Source: Rhizobium sp. 18055
Lineage (GTDB): Bacteria; Pseudomonadota; Alphaproteobacteria; Rhizobiales; Rhizobiaceae
Length of the DNA stretch: 64,000 bases
Direction of reading: 5' to 3'
NCBI RefSeq assembly: GCF_902706285.1
Contig: NZ_CACSKD010000009.1
Coordinates: forward strand, 124,001-188,000
A program made the position numbers and the translations under genes. How positions within the stretch are numbered: position 1 is the stretch's first letter; the number at the start of each line of letters is the position of its first letter. Shown here one piece after another: positions 55,715 through 63,325 of this stretch. The notes beneath the pieces are model-generated. The model saw only the letters and a list, made by a program, of their open reading frames with translations, did not search any database and was not told the DNA's origin.

Positions 55715-55935
55715 GTCAATACCTCGTCATCCATTCGCAATAACGCCACAGCGCGGACGCCATGCCATTGTTCTGTGTTCGAAATTGGTCTGCGGGCTAG
55801 ACTTTCAATGCAGGGATGCGGAACTTCGCATCGGAAGCAAAAGCCACCAGAAATGGGCGCTTGAAACCACTTTTACATCCTTCAATCCGATACTATGACG
55901 CGTCGGCGCCCCAGACGGGGTAACAGGGTGGAATC

Positions 55936-56271
55936 ATGAAAAATATCAAGCTGTCGGCAGTCTCTGCCATCGCATTTCTGGCATTCGCAGGCGTATCTCA
56001 TGCTGAAGACCTGGTCTTCACGCTGAAGAACGGTACCAAGTCCGTCTTGACCAACTTCTATACGTCGCCGGTCGGCGTCAACGAGTGGGAAGACGACGTG
56101 TTCGGCAAGCAGGTGCTGAACCCCGGCGAAAGCATGGACATCACCATCGGCGACGGTCGCGAGGTCTGCAAGTACGACATGAAATTCGAGTTCGAAGAAG
56201 ACTCCGATCTCGACACCACGACCGATACGCAGAACCTCTGCGAAATGGGCTCGTACACGATCCACGAGTAA
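55936..56271 (+). CDS. Secreted protein of the FYASP-type conserved hypothetical family
   Basis: 111-aa protein with signal peptide MKNIKLSAVSAIAFLAFAGVSHA. The mature part reads LVFTLKNGTKSVLTNFYTSPVGVNEWEDDVFGKQVLNPGESMDITIGDGREVCKYDMKFEFEEDSDLDTTTDTQNLCEMGSYTIHE in order of its conserved blocks; the NFYTSPVG-x-x-xW and C-x-YD elements recur in many proteobacterial exported proteins of unknown role. Two Cys may form a disulphide. AACAGGGTGG lies before the ATG. A terminator follows. Confidence 0.75.
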   Translation: MKNIKLSAVSAIAFLAFAGVSHAEDLVFTLKNGTKSVLTNFYTSPVGVNEWEDDVFGKQVLNPGESMDITIGDGREVCKYDMKFEFEEDSDLDTTTDTQNLCEMGSYTIHE

Positions 56272-56337
56272 GGCCAGGCATAAGGCCACCAATAGGCCGC
56301 GAACAGGCGCTCGCGCCAACATCGACTTGGCTGACGA

Positions 56338-56367
56338 GGCCCGGCAAACCGTTGCCGGGTCTTTCTT
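56338..56367 (+). terminator. Rho-independent terminator after the secreted protein gene
   Basis: CCCGGCAA pairs perfectly with TTGCCGGG around ACCG and is followed by TCTTTCTT, 67 nt after the stop. Confidence 0.8.
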
Positions 56368-56403
56368 GTATCCACCTTCCCTCTGTTTTGCGGTTTGATC
56401 GAC

Positions 56404-57573
56404 ATGAGTTTTACGGAAACCACCTCCACTTCCTGGTTCGGGCGCATCAAGAAGGCGCTGACCGGTCTTCTCGTCGGCCTGCTGTTTCTGGTCGGCAGCA
56501 TCGTGCTGCTGATCTGGAACGAGGGGCGGGCGATCCAGACATACCGGGCGCTTGCCGAGGGCGCTGCCAATGTCGTGTCGGTGGATGGCGCCAAGCGCGA
56601 TCCCGGCAATGACGGCAAGCTGGTGCACATCAGCGCGGCTGTGACCGTGGATGGCGTGCCCCGCGACGAGATGTTCGGCATATCGGCCGAAAAGGCCGTC
56701 GGTCTTGCCCGTGACGTCGAGATGTACCAGTGGGTGGAAAGCAGCGAGAGCAAGACGGAAAAGAAGATCGGCGGCGGCGAGGAAACCACCACGACCTATT
56801 CCTACCAGAAGGAATGGCGCTCGGGCCGTGTCGATTCCAGCCGCTTCAAGCATCCCGACGACCATGCCAACCCCGACACCATGCCGGATGGCCAGACCTT
56901 CGTTGCCGATGCCGCCCATGTCGGTGCCTTCTCGGTGCCGGCCGGTATGGTGGCCGATATCGGCCAGCGCACTGCAGTGTCGCTGACCGATGCCGACGCT
57001 GCCGAGGCCACCAAGCGATTGTCGGCCAACCGGCCGGTGAAGCGCGACGGCCAGGGCCTCTATGTCGGCCAGTCATCGACGAGCCCTGATATCGGCGACC
57101 TGAAGATATCGTTCGAACGGATCGACGCCCGGCAGGCAAGTTTCGTCGGCAAGCAGAGCGGCGACGCGCTCACCGCCTATATCTCCAGAAATGGCCGCGA
57201 TATCTTCCTCAGTGGCGCCGGCGATGCCGATGCGGTCTCGATGTTCAAGGCGGCGCAGAGCGAGAACACTGTGATCACCTGGATCCTCAGGCTGGTCGGG
57301 CTGCTGGCGATGTTCATCGGCTTCGTGCTGATGTTTGCGATCTTCGGCGTGCTGGCCGATATCATCCCGTTCGTCGGGTCGATCGTCAGCTTCGGCACGT
57401 CGTTGTTCGCCTTCGTGCTGACATTGCTGCTCGGCGCCGTGGTGATCGCGATCGGCTGGGTGGCGTATCGGCCGCTGGTGGCGATCGGCGTCCTGGTGGC
57501 GGCTGCCGTGGTTGCGTTTCTGCTGGTCAGGCGCCGCCGCAGCGCCGTCACGGCTCGGCCGGCGGCAGTGTAG
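56404..57573 (+). CDS. TMEM43 (LUMA)-family membrane protein
   Basis: 389-aa protein with an N-terminal membrane helix (ALTGLLVGLLFLVGSIVLLIWNEGRAIQTYRAL), a long extracytoplasmic region (~55-295) and three to four C-terminal helices (ITWILRLVGLLAMFIGFVLMF, VGSIVSFGTSLFAFVLTLLLGAVVIAIGWVAY, GVLVAAAVVAFLL). WNEGRA near the first helix and the C-terminal arrangement are typical of TMEM43 proteins, which in animals sit in the inner nuclear membrane. Bacterial members are uncharacterised. ATG 56404 is preferred; a TTG nine nt earlier is possible. Confidence 0.85.
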   Translation: MSFTETTSTSWFGRIKKALTGLLVGLLFLVGSIVLLIWNEGRAIQTYRALAEGAANVVSVDGAKRDPGNDGKLVHISAAVTVDGVPRDEMFGISAEKAVGLARDVEMYQWVESSESKTEKKIGGGEETTTTYSYQKEWRSGRVDSSRFKHPDDHANPDTMPDGQTFVADAAHVGAFSVPAGMVADIGQRTAVSLTDADAAEATKRLSANRPVKRDGQGLYVGQSSTSPDIGDLKISFERIDARQASFVGKQSGDALTAYISRNGRDIFLSGAGDADAVSMFKAAQSENTVITWILRLVGLLAMFIGFVLMFAIFGVLADIIPFVGSIVSFGTSLFAFVLTLLLGAVVIAIGWVAYRPLVAIGVLVAAAVVAFLLVRRRRSAVTARPAAV

Positions 57574-57690
57574 TGTAGCGCCAGGCATGACGGGTCGCTC
57601 TGATGGGCATCTGCGTGTCGGCAACGACGCGCAAGATTTCGCGGTGCGATGCCTGCGCCATCACGTCAGCCACATCCCCAAGCCAGATAG

Positions 57691-57716
57691 CAAAACGCCC
57701 CGGAAAAACCGGGGCG
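57691..57716 (-). terminator. Rho-independent terminator of the Pro-rich glycine-zipper gene
   Basis: CGCCCCGG pairs perfectly with CCGGGGCG around five bases and is followed on the minus strand by TTTTG, 47 nt after the stop codon. Confidence 0.85.
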
Positions 57717-57763
57717 GTGATGATTTGCCGTTGATCAGCCTTCGCTGGAAGCCAGGCGGCTGA

Positions 57764-58123
57764 TCAGTTGCAGACGCGGATGCTTTCCATGTGCGAGCCG
57801 CCATCATAGGCGTTCTGCACCGGGCGATCCTCGAACCAGCAACGCGGGCGCGGCGGGGGTGGCGGTTCTGCGTAGTTTCCTCCGCCATTGGCAATTGCGC
57901 CACCGATCAGGCCGCCGAGAACGCCGGCTGCAAGGCCGCCGGCAATCACGGCGCCGTTGTTGTTATGGCGCCTGCGCGGCGGGGGCGGTGGTGGCGGGTC
58001 ATTGCGATAGCCGTAGCCCGGCGGGCGGCGATCATACTGTTGGGCCATCGAGGGCGCCGAGGTCGCCAAGACGCTGCTGAACGTGGTTGCGGCAACCACA
58101 GCGTACAGAACCAACTTCTTCAT
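57764..58123 (-). CDS. Exported Pro-rich glycine-zipper protein
   Basis: 119-aa protein with signal peptide MKKLVLYAVVAATTFSSVLATSAPSMA. It continues with a Tyr/Pro-rich stretch including a run of seven Pro before RRRHNNN, a glycine zipper (AVIAGGLAAGVLGGLIGGAIANGG), another Pro run and a C-terminal region with two Cys (PRCWFEDRPVQNAYDGGSHMESIRVCN). It is built like the glycine-zipper protein at 8490-8855, with a different linker. Probably an envelope protein; function unknown. Confidence 0.8.
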   Translation of the reverse strand: MKKLVLYAVVAATTFSSVLATSAPSMAQQYDRRPPGYGYRNDPPPPPPPRRRHNNNGAVIAGGLAAGVLGGLIGGAIANGGGNYAEPPPPPRPRCWFEDRPVQNAYDGGSHMESIRVCN

Positions 58124-58210
58124 TGTGCATGCGTCTCCATTGGGATTGAGGCGGCTGATAGCCTCTCAACATGCGCACAACATGGCATCAGCCAGCTTAA
58201 TGGTTTCTGA

Positions 58211-58239
58211 ACAATCCTACTCAACAGGATTGTGTTTTA
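58211..58239 (+). other. Orphan perfect hairpin with T-rich tail
   Basis: ACAATCCT pairs perfectly with AGGATTGT around ACTCAAC and is followed by GTTTTAG. It looks like a terminator on the plus strand, but no plus-strand gene ends here. It could end a short unannotated RNA or be an operator for the minus-strand gene 90 nt away. Confidence 0.4.
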
Positions 58240-58374
58240 GTGGATTGCGGTTTTAGCGGCGGTTTGGATCGGACGGTCCACTCGACGGCGACACGACAAC
58301 GGTCGCGGCGGAGACTTTCACCTGTCATTGCCAAAGGCTGCACAGGCCGTATGAGCGGCTGCCCCAAAATGTCA

Positions 58375-58404
58375 AAGGGCTCAGCGATGTCTCGCTAAGC
58401 CCTT
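58375..58404 (-). terminator. Hairpin terminator after tRNA-Val
   Basis: On the minus strand a 13-bp stem (AAGGGCTTAGCGA/TCGCTGAGCCCTT) closes on GACA; the single non-Watson-Crick position is U.G in the minus-strand RNA but C.A in the plus-strand RNA, showing which strand uses it. TGACATTTT follows. It lies 10 nt after the tRNA. Confidence 0.75.
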
Positions 58405-58414
58405 GAAATCTGGA

Positions 58415-58489
<75 letters not shown>

Positions 58490-58571
58490 ATCCGATGTCG
58501 GCGCATAGACCACAAACCTTTTTGGCCGTCAATAGGCTTTTTTGGATTTGTGAAACGCGCCGCAAGAACCC

Positions 58572-58934
58572 TTAGGCAGCAAGCATTTTGTTCACTTCGT
58601 CGACCAGGTCGCGAAGGTGGAAAGGCTTGGAAAGGACCTTTGCGTCCTTCGGTGCCTTCGAATCAGGATTGAGCGCAACCGCCGCGAAACCGGTGATGAA
58701 CATCACCTTGAGGTCGGGATCGAGTTCGGTGGCGCGGCGCGCCAGCTCGATGCCGTCCATTTCGGGCATGACGATATCGGTGAGGAGGAGAGAGAAAGGT
58801 TCCTCGCGAAGCCGGTCGTATGCGCTTGCACCATTGTCGTAGGACAGGACCTTGTAGCCTGCCTTTTCGAGCGCCTTCACAAGGAAGCGGCGCATGTCGT
58901 TGTCGTCTTCTGCGAGAAGTATTTTCTGAGTCAT
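58572..58934 (-). CDS. cpdR: CpdR single-domain response regulator
   Basis: 120-aa receiver-only regulator. LLAEDDNDMRRFLVKALEKAGYKV, phosphoacceptor Asp53 in LLLTDIVMPEMDG, Thr in VMFITGFAAVALNP and Lys in VLSKPFHLRDLVDEV are exactly the CpdR signature. In Caulobacter and Sinorhizobium the unphosphorylated form brings ClpXP protease to the cell pole and controls CtrA and cell-cycle proteolysis; the CckA-ChpT pathway phosphorylates it. The chain ends in two alanines, as in ClpXP-type degrons. It is divergent from the N-formylglutamate amidohydrolase gene, as in other Rhizobiales. Confidence 0.95.
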   Translation of the reverse strand: MTQKILLAEDDNDMRRFLVKALEKAGYKVLSYDNGASAYDRLREEPFSLLLTDIVMPEMDGIELARRATELDPDLKVMFITGFAAVALNPDSKAPKDAKVLSKPFHLRDLVDEVNKMLAA

Positions 58935-59122
58935 TATCCAGACCGCTGATCAGTGGAATTTATGCGTGGGGCGTTGGTCATTTACACTAGAATTCGGCCA
59001 GTAAACAACCGGTGAACTGCCTGTGGAAAGCGTCATCCCCATGAGATAGTATGGACTTGGACGCTGGCAACTGGCAACATGCGCGAAGCAGCTGCTTGTG
59101 GGCATGGTTAAGAGGCAAAAAG

Positions 59123-60004
59123 GTGCACGAGATTCCCGAGTACGAGATTTTTGAGATCCGGGAGCCCGCATCACATACCATTCCATTCGTTTATAACTCC
59201 CCCCATAGCGGCCGTATCTATCCGCCGGACTTCATTGCGCAGTCGAGACTGCAGGGCATGTCGATCCGACGCTCGGAGGATCACTATGTCGACGAGCTTT
59301 TCGGGGCCGCGGGCGCGCTCGGTGCACCGCTTCTGGTCGCGAACTTTCCCCGCGCCTATCTCGACGTCAACCGCGAGCCCTACGAGCTCGACCCCCGGAT
59401 GTTCGACGGATTGCTGCCCCCCTATGCCAACGTCAATTCGCTCAGGGTTGCCGGCGGTCTCGGCACCATTCCGCGCATCGTTGCCGAGAACATGGAAATC
59501 TATGCCAGACGGCTGCCGGTGCAGGAGGCGCTCGACCGGATCGAGGCGGTCTACAAGCCCTATCACGCGGCGCTGCGGCGGCTGATTGCCCGCACCCATG
59601 TGCAGTTCGGGTTCGGCGTGCTGATCGATTGCCACTCGATGCCGGGCAATATCCGCGTTGCCGGCGCCACCTCGCGGCCCGATTTCATCATCGGCGATCG
59701 CTATGGCACCAGTGCCTCTGCCGAGCTGTCGCGCATGGCCGTCAGTATCTTCGAGGAGATGGGCTTTGCGGCGATCCGCAACAAGCCCTATGCCGGCGGC
59801 TTCATCACCGAGCATTACGGCCGACCTTCCCGCGGGCTGCATGCGCTGCAGATCGAGGTCAACCGGTCGATCTATGTGGATGAGGTGACGCTGGAACGGC
59901 GCGCCGACTTCCCTGTCGTCGCCGGGGCGATCACGTCGTTTATGCAGCAGATGGCGGATTACGTCGCGAAGTTCGCCGGCGATACGGCGCTGGCTGCCGA
60001 GTAG
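59123..60004 (+). CDS. N-formylglutamate amidohydrolase
   Basis: 293-aa zinc-dependent deformylase/amidohydrolase of the FGase family, related to HutG of histidine breakdown. Conserved segments are PFVYNSPHSGRIYPPDF, RRSEDHYVDELF, FPRAYLDVNREPYELDPRMF, LIDCHSMPG and LQIEVNRSIYVDE. The start is GTG 59123, with AGAGG 7 nt upstream; an upstream ATG at 59051 lacks a site and gives a non-conserved extension. It is next to cpdR and, across an sRNA, hisN. No hut genes are nearby. Confidence 0.9.
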   Translation: MHEIPEYEIFEIREPASHTIPFVYNSPHSGRIYPPDFIAQSRLQGMSIRRSEDHYVDELFGAAGALGAPLLVANFPRAYLDVNREPYELDPRMFDGLLPPYANVNSLRVAGGLGTIPRIVAENMEIYARRLPVQEALDRIEAVYKPYHAALRRLIARTHVQFGFGVLIDCHSMPGNIRVAGATSRPDFIIGDRYGTSASAELSRMAVSIFEEMGFAAIRNKPYAGGFITEHYGRPSRGLHALQIEVNRSIYVDEVTLERRADFPVVAGAITSFMQQMADYVAKFAGDTALAAE

Positions 60005-60134
60005 CGGGTTTCCTTGCGGCGCCCAATCTTTTTGAATACGGCCAATTCGTCAAGCTTCGCCAGAATGGCGGCCGAGCGTACAATTGCTGTCGTCAAATCG
60101 ATGTAGGCTGAGTCAGCCGCTCAACTCATGCTCC

Positions 60135-60159
60135 AAAAAAAGACCGCCTTGCGGCGGTC
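60135..60159 (-). terminator. Rho-independent terminator of the sRNA
   Basis: GACCGCC pairs perfectly with GGCGGTC around a 4-nt loop and is followed by seven T on the minus strand. No minus-strand protein gene lies upstream, so it belongs to the small RNA. Confidence 0.85.
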
Positions 60160-60212
60160 CAAGTCTAGGGAGGAAACACCCAAGGAGGGTATTTACAGTC
60201 AGAAGACTGTGA
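60135..60212 (-). ncRNA. Candidate cuckoo/alpha-r14-like small RNA with CCUCC motifs
   Basis: About 75-80 nt on the minus strand. In order: CUCUCCUC, hairpin 1 (ACAGUC-UUCU-GACUGU), hairpin 2 (ACCC-UCCUU-GGGU), single-stranded UUUCCUCCCUAG, and a terminator hairpin (GACCGCC-GCAA-GGCGGUC) followed by seven U. Three unpaired CUCC/CCUCC motifs could pair with Shine-Dalgarno sequences. This resembles the alphaproteobacterial CcsR/cuckoo and alpha-r14 sRNAs, which have CCUCC-rich loops. The 5' end is not fixed by sequence; a TTGACA at 60245-60240 lies at about the right distance upstream. Confidence 0.65.
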
Positions 60213-60239
60213 GGAGAGGCTACTATTGCGCTGCACAAT

Positions 60240-60245
60240 TGTCAA
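60240..60245 (-). promoter_or_regulatory. -35-like box upstream of the sRNA
   Basis: TTGACA on the minus strand, about 17 nt before a poor -10 (TAGCCT). Weak support on its own; it fits the predicted sRNA 5' end near 60212. Confidence 0.4.
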
Positions 60246-60364
60246 TCATTTTATTGCGATGCAAAAACAATAGGCAGCCGGCTAAAAACTGCCGCTTGCG
60301 TTTGCAACGGGCCCGGTTTCGGCTATGAAAAGCGCCACCGACCGCTATCAAACGGATTTTGCCC

Positions 60365-61138
60365 ATGTTCCCCGATCGCTCGTTCTTCAATCGCCTTGCC
60401 GAAGCTGCCAAGGCCGAGACGCTGCCGCGTTTTCGTTCGGGCGTCAGCGTCACGAACAAGCTTGCGGGCGGGTTCGATCCGGTGACCGAAGGCGACCGGG
60501 CGGCTGAAGCTGCGATCCGGACGCTGATCGAGGCGCATTTCCCCGAGCACGGCATTCTCGGCGAGGAGCATGGCAATATCGGGCTCGACCGCGAATATGT
60601 CTGGGTGATCGATCCGATCGACGGCACGCGTGCCTTCATCTCCGGCGTGCCGGTCTGGGGCACGCTGATCGGCCTGCAGAAGAATGGCAGGGCGATCATG
60701 GGGATGATCGAGCAGCCGTTTACCGGCGAGCGCTATTTCGCCGACGAAAGCGGATCGTTCTACACCGGCCCCGAGGGCGAACGGACGCTGAAGGTGCGCG
60801 ACTGCGGGGCGCTTTCCGATGCCATCCTGTTCACCACGTCGCCGCATATCTTTGGCGAGGACGAATTGCCGAGATACCAGAGTGTCGAAAGCAAGGTCCG
60901 GCTCTTCCGCTATGGTACGGATTGCTATGCCTATGCGCTGTTGGCGGCCGGCCATATCGATCTCGTCATCGAGAACAATCTGAAGCCTTACGATGTCGGC
61001 GGCATCATTCCGGTGATCGAGAAAGCCGGCGGGATCATCACGACCTGGGACGGCGGGCGACCGGAGAATGGCGGCTCGATCATCGCGGCCGGCAGCCGGG
61101 CGGTCTATGACGCAGCGATGGCTCTTTTGAACCAGTAG
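60365..61138 (+). CDS. hisN: Histidinol-phosphatase, inositol-monophosphatase fold
   Basis: 257-aa Mg2+-dependent phosphatase. Metal-binding motifs are GEEHGNI (motif with Glu), WVIDPIDGTRAFISGVPVWGTLIGL (DPIDGT) and the later KPYDVGGIIPVIEKAGG (Asp of motif C). This subgroup hydrolyses histidinol phosphate in histidine synthesis in Rhizobiales and actinobacteria. ATG 60365 (MFPDRSFFNRLAEAA) is preferred over a TTG six nt upstream. Lies downstream of the sRNA gene, in the opposite direction. Confidence 0.9.
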   Translation: MFPDRSFFNRLAEAAKAETLPRFRSGVSVTNKLAGGFDPVTEGDRAAEAAIRTLIEAHFPEHGILGEEHGNIGLDREYVWVIDPIDGTRAFISGVPVWGTLIGLQKNGRAIMGMIEQPFTGERYFADESGSFYTGPEGERTLKVRDCGALSDAILFTTSPHIFGEDELPRYQSVESKVRLFRYGTDCYAYALLAAGHIDLVIENNLKPYDVGGIIPVIEKAGGIITTWDGGRPENGGSIIAAGSRAVYDAAMALLNQ

Positions 61139-61410
61139 ACGGCGGTTGCTGAAGGCGCCCGCAATTGGCGTATTGCGAGCTTCTCGGCAGTCTTGACCGG
61201 GCAATATGTATCTACGGGTTGCGTTGCAAATTTAAGCATATTTAAAATTTATATTTAGTAGTAAATTTGCCATTACATGACGTTACTATTCGCGCATGGG
61301 CTGATTGTTAATGGACGGGAAACGTTTCGCTGCAAATCTTGCCGCCGAAACGTCCATTTCGGATTCTTTGCCTCGTCGGCATCCCGTTTCTCAGTTTAGG
61401 GCAAGTCACA

Positions 61411-62391
61411 ATGCAGTTTTTTTCTTCCGGTAGCCGTGGCGCCAAAGCCGTCCTCGATGCCGTGAGCCGCTCGCAGGCCGTCATCGAATTTGATCTTACC
61501 GGCAAGATCCTGTTTGCCAACGAGAATTTCTGTCAGGCCCTGGGCTATCGGCTCGAAGAGATCATCGGCCGGCATCACAGCATGTTCGTCGAGCCCGCGG
61601 AGGCAAAGAGCGCGGAATATGCGACGTTCTGGAAGCAGCTGGGCAAGGGCGAATTCGATCGCCGGCAGTACAAGCGGATCGGCAAGGGTGGTCGCGAGGT
61701 CTGGATCGAAGCCTCCTACAATCCTGTGTTCAAGGGTTCGACGCCCTACAAGGTCGTCAAGTTCGCCACTGTCATCACGGAGACGAAGCTGAAGAGCGCC
61801 GAAGACGCCGGCAAGCTGGATGCATTGTCGCGGGCGCAGGCGACCATCGAGTTCACGCCGGACGGGCACATCCTGACCGCCAACGAGAATTTTCTGAAGA
61901 CGCTCGGCTACACGCTGGAGGAAATCCGCGGCAAGCACCATTCGATGTTCTGCGATGCGCAATATGCCGGTAGCGCGGAGTATCGGGAATTCTGGCGCAA
62001 CCTCGGCGCCGGCAAGTTTGCGGCCGACGAATTCACGCGCATCGGCAAGGGCGGCCGCAAGGTGTTCATCCAGGCCTCCTACAATCCGATCTTCGACATG
62101 AACGGCAAGGTGTTCAAGGTCGTCAAGTTTGCAAGCGACGTCAGCGAGCGTGTGCGTGCGGTCAGGGAACTGGGCGACGGCCTGCAGTCGATGGCCGACG
62201 GCGATCTGAACCAGACCATCGACAAGCCCTTCATCGCCTCGCTCGAGAGGCTCAGGACCGACTACAATGCGTCGATCGGTCGTCTCCGCTCGGCGATGCG
62301 CGCCATTGCGTTTCAATGCCGCCGCGCATGCGGGCATTGTCAAAGGATGCCGGGCGCGGCATCGGAACGGCCACTGCCGTCGGGATGGTGA
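61411..62391 (+). pseudogene. Truncated methyl-accepting chemotaxis protein (PAS-PAS-HAMP only)
   Basis: 326-codon frame. Two PAS domains (~15-125, SQAVIEFDLTGKILFANENFCQALGYRLEEIIGRHHSMF; ~137-247, AQATIEFTPDGHILTANENFLKTLGYTLEEIRGKHHSMF) and the start of a HAMP-like segment (VRELGDGLQSMADGDLNQTIDKPF) are intact. The usual methylated helices and kinase-control tip of a chemoreceptor are absent. After RLRSAMRAIA near 62310 the frame turns into Cys/Arg-rich noise that is antisense to the hydrolase gene. Relatives without membrane segments are cytoplasmic redox or flavin sensors. Probably inactive for signalling, though a PAS-only protein could still be made. Confidence 0.75.
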
Positions 62392-63121
62392 AGACATCGG
62401 CTTCGGCTGCTGCCTGTGGCGCCTCAACTGCCGTTGGTGCCGCGGGCTCTTCGAACTGGGTGTTGACCACGCCTTCGACCATCGGCATCGGCGTCGGCAC
62501 CGGAGCAACCGGCGGCACGAGCAACTCGAACTGCGCAGACATGTCACCGTGCGTCGGCATGTAGTTCATCGCGACTTCGTAGGCCGGAAGCGGCGAGGGG
62601 GTCTGCAACTCGCCGTCGGGGCCGCGCTTTTCATAGAAAGCATTGCCGCCGGCGACCGCTACATAATGCATGTTGTCGTAGGGGAATTTCAGGCCGTCCG
62701 TGTGGAAGAACATGGCTTCCCTGACGTCCTTGTTGCGCTCGCCCTTCAGAAGTGCGTCGGCTGCAGCATCGAGATCGGGCTCGGCTGCGGACTTCACTTC
62801 GCGGGTCATGACGCCGGGGGCAAACTGCTTTGCCTGGGCGACGACGCCGCAGATCGATTTGGGGTAGGCCGGCGATGTCAGCCGGTTCATCACGACGCTG
62901 CCGACAGCCATGTAGCCATCGTGGTCGGAATGCTGTGATTCGAAATACATCGCCCGCTTCAGGCAGGAGCGATCCTCGGTCGTGTAGTTGTAGGTCACCT
63001 TTCCAGGTGCGCCCGTCTGCAGACGTTTTGTCGTCTGTATGCTGCCGGTGGTCTTCGGTGCCGTCGTGCACCCCGTCGCAGCCAAGCCTACAATCATGAT
63101 CCCGAAGAGGGATCGTCCCAT
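62252..63121 (-). CDS. SleB-type cell-wall hydrolase lipoprotein
   Basis: 289-aa protein starting MGRSLFGIMIVGLAATGCTT, a lipoprotein signal with lipobox AATGC. The hydrolase domain (~45-165) has the SleB pattern: catalytic Glu in AMYFESQHSDHDGYMAVGSVVMNRLTS, then CGVVAQAKQFAPG and MFFHTDGLKFPYDNMHYVAVAGGNAFYEK. A Pro/Val/Ala-rich tail follows. The last ~20 residues overlap the truncated chemoreceptor frame; the native C-terminus may have been changed by the rearrangement there. It probably cuts peptidoglycan during growth. The start could also be TTG 18 nt upstream. Confidence 0.85.
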   Translation of the reverse strand: MGRSLFGIMIVGLAATGCTTAPKTTGSIQTTKRLQTGAPGKVTYNYTTEDRSCLKRAMYFESQHSDHDGYMAVGSVVMNRLTSPAYPKSICGVVAQAKQFAPGVMTREVKSAAEPDLDAAADALLKGERNKDVREAMFFHTDGLKFPYDNMHYVAVAGGNAFYEKRGPDGELQTPSPLPAYEVAMNYMPTHGDMSAQFELLVPPVAPVPTPMPMVEGVVNTQFEEPAAPTAVEAPQAAAEADVFTIPTAVAVPMPRPASFDNARMRGGIETQWRASPSGDDRSTHCSRS

Positions 63122-63325
63122 TACGTATTGCGCCCTCAACGCCAGGTGCCCCCTATGTGATTAGTTCAGCCCTTATCGAAAAAGTGAGTAACTATTATCT
63201 TACAATCGTAAAAAATTCAAACGCTGCGTTACATTTTTGTCGCAAAATGTGATCAAAAATTCAGCGCCTACGCCAGATTGAAACTGCAGCGCAGCAATTG
63301 CCCGATACCTGCACGGAGGGGTTGT

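Larger units (their letters stand above)
60005..60364. other. Intergenic region carrying a minus-strand sRNA
   Basis: About 360 nt between the amidohydrolase and hisN genes. The only recognisable element is the sRNA gene with its promoter-like box and terminator. The plus-strand open frame across it has no ribosome site and cuts through the sRNA structure. Confidence 0.65.

Noticed and set aside
60128-60328. Plus-strand 66-codon frame
   Set aside because: No ribosome site; it runs through the terminator hairpin and stems of the sRNA, which explain the region better.
61232-61245. CtrA-like site upstream of the chemoreceptor
   Set aside because: TTAA and TTAA are separated by 6 nt, not the 7 nt of a CtrA site; the region is simply AT-rich.
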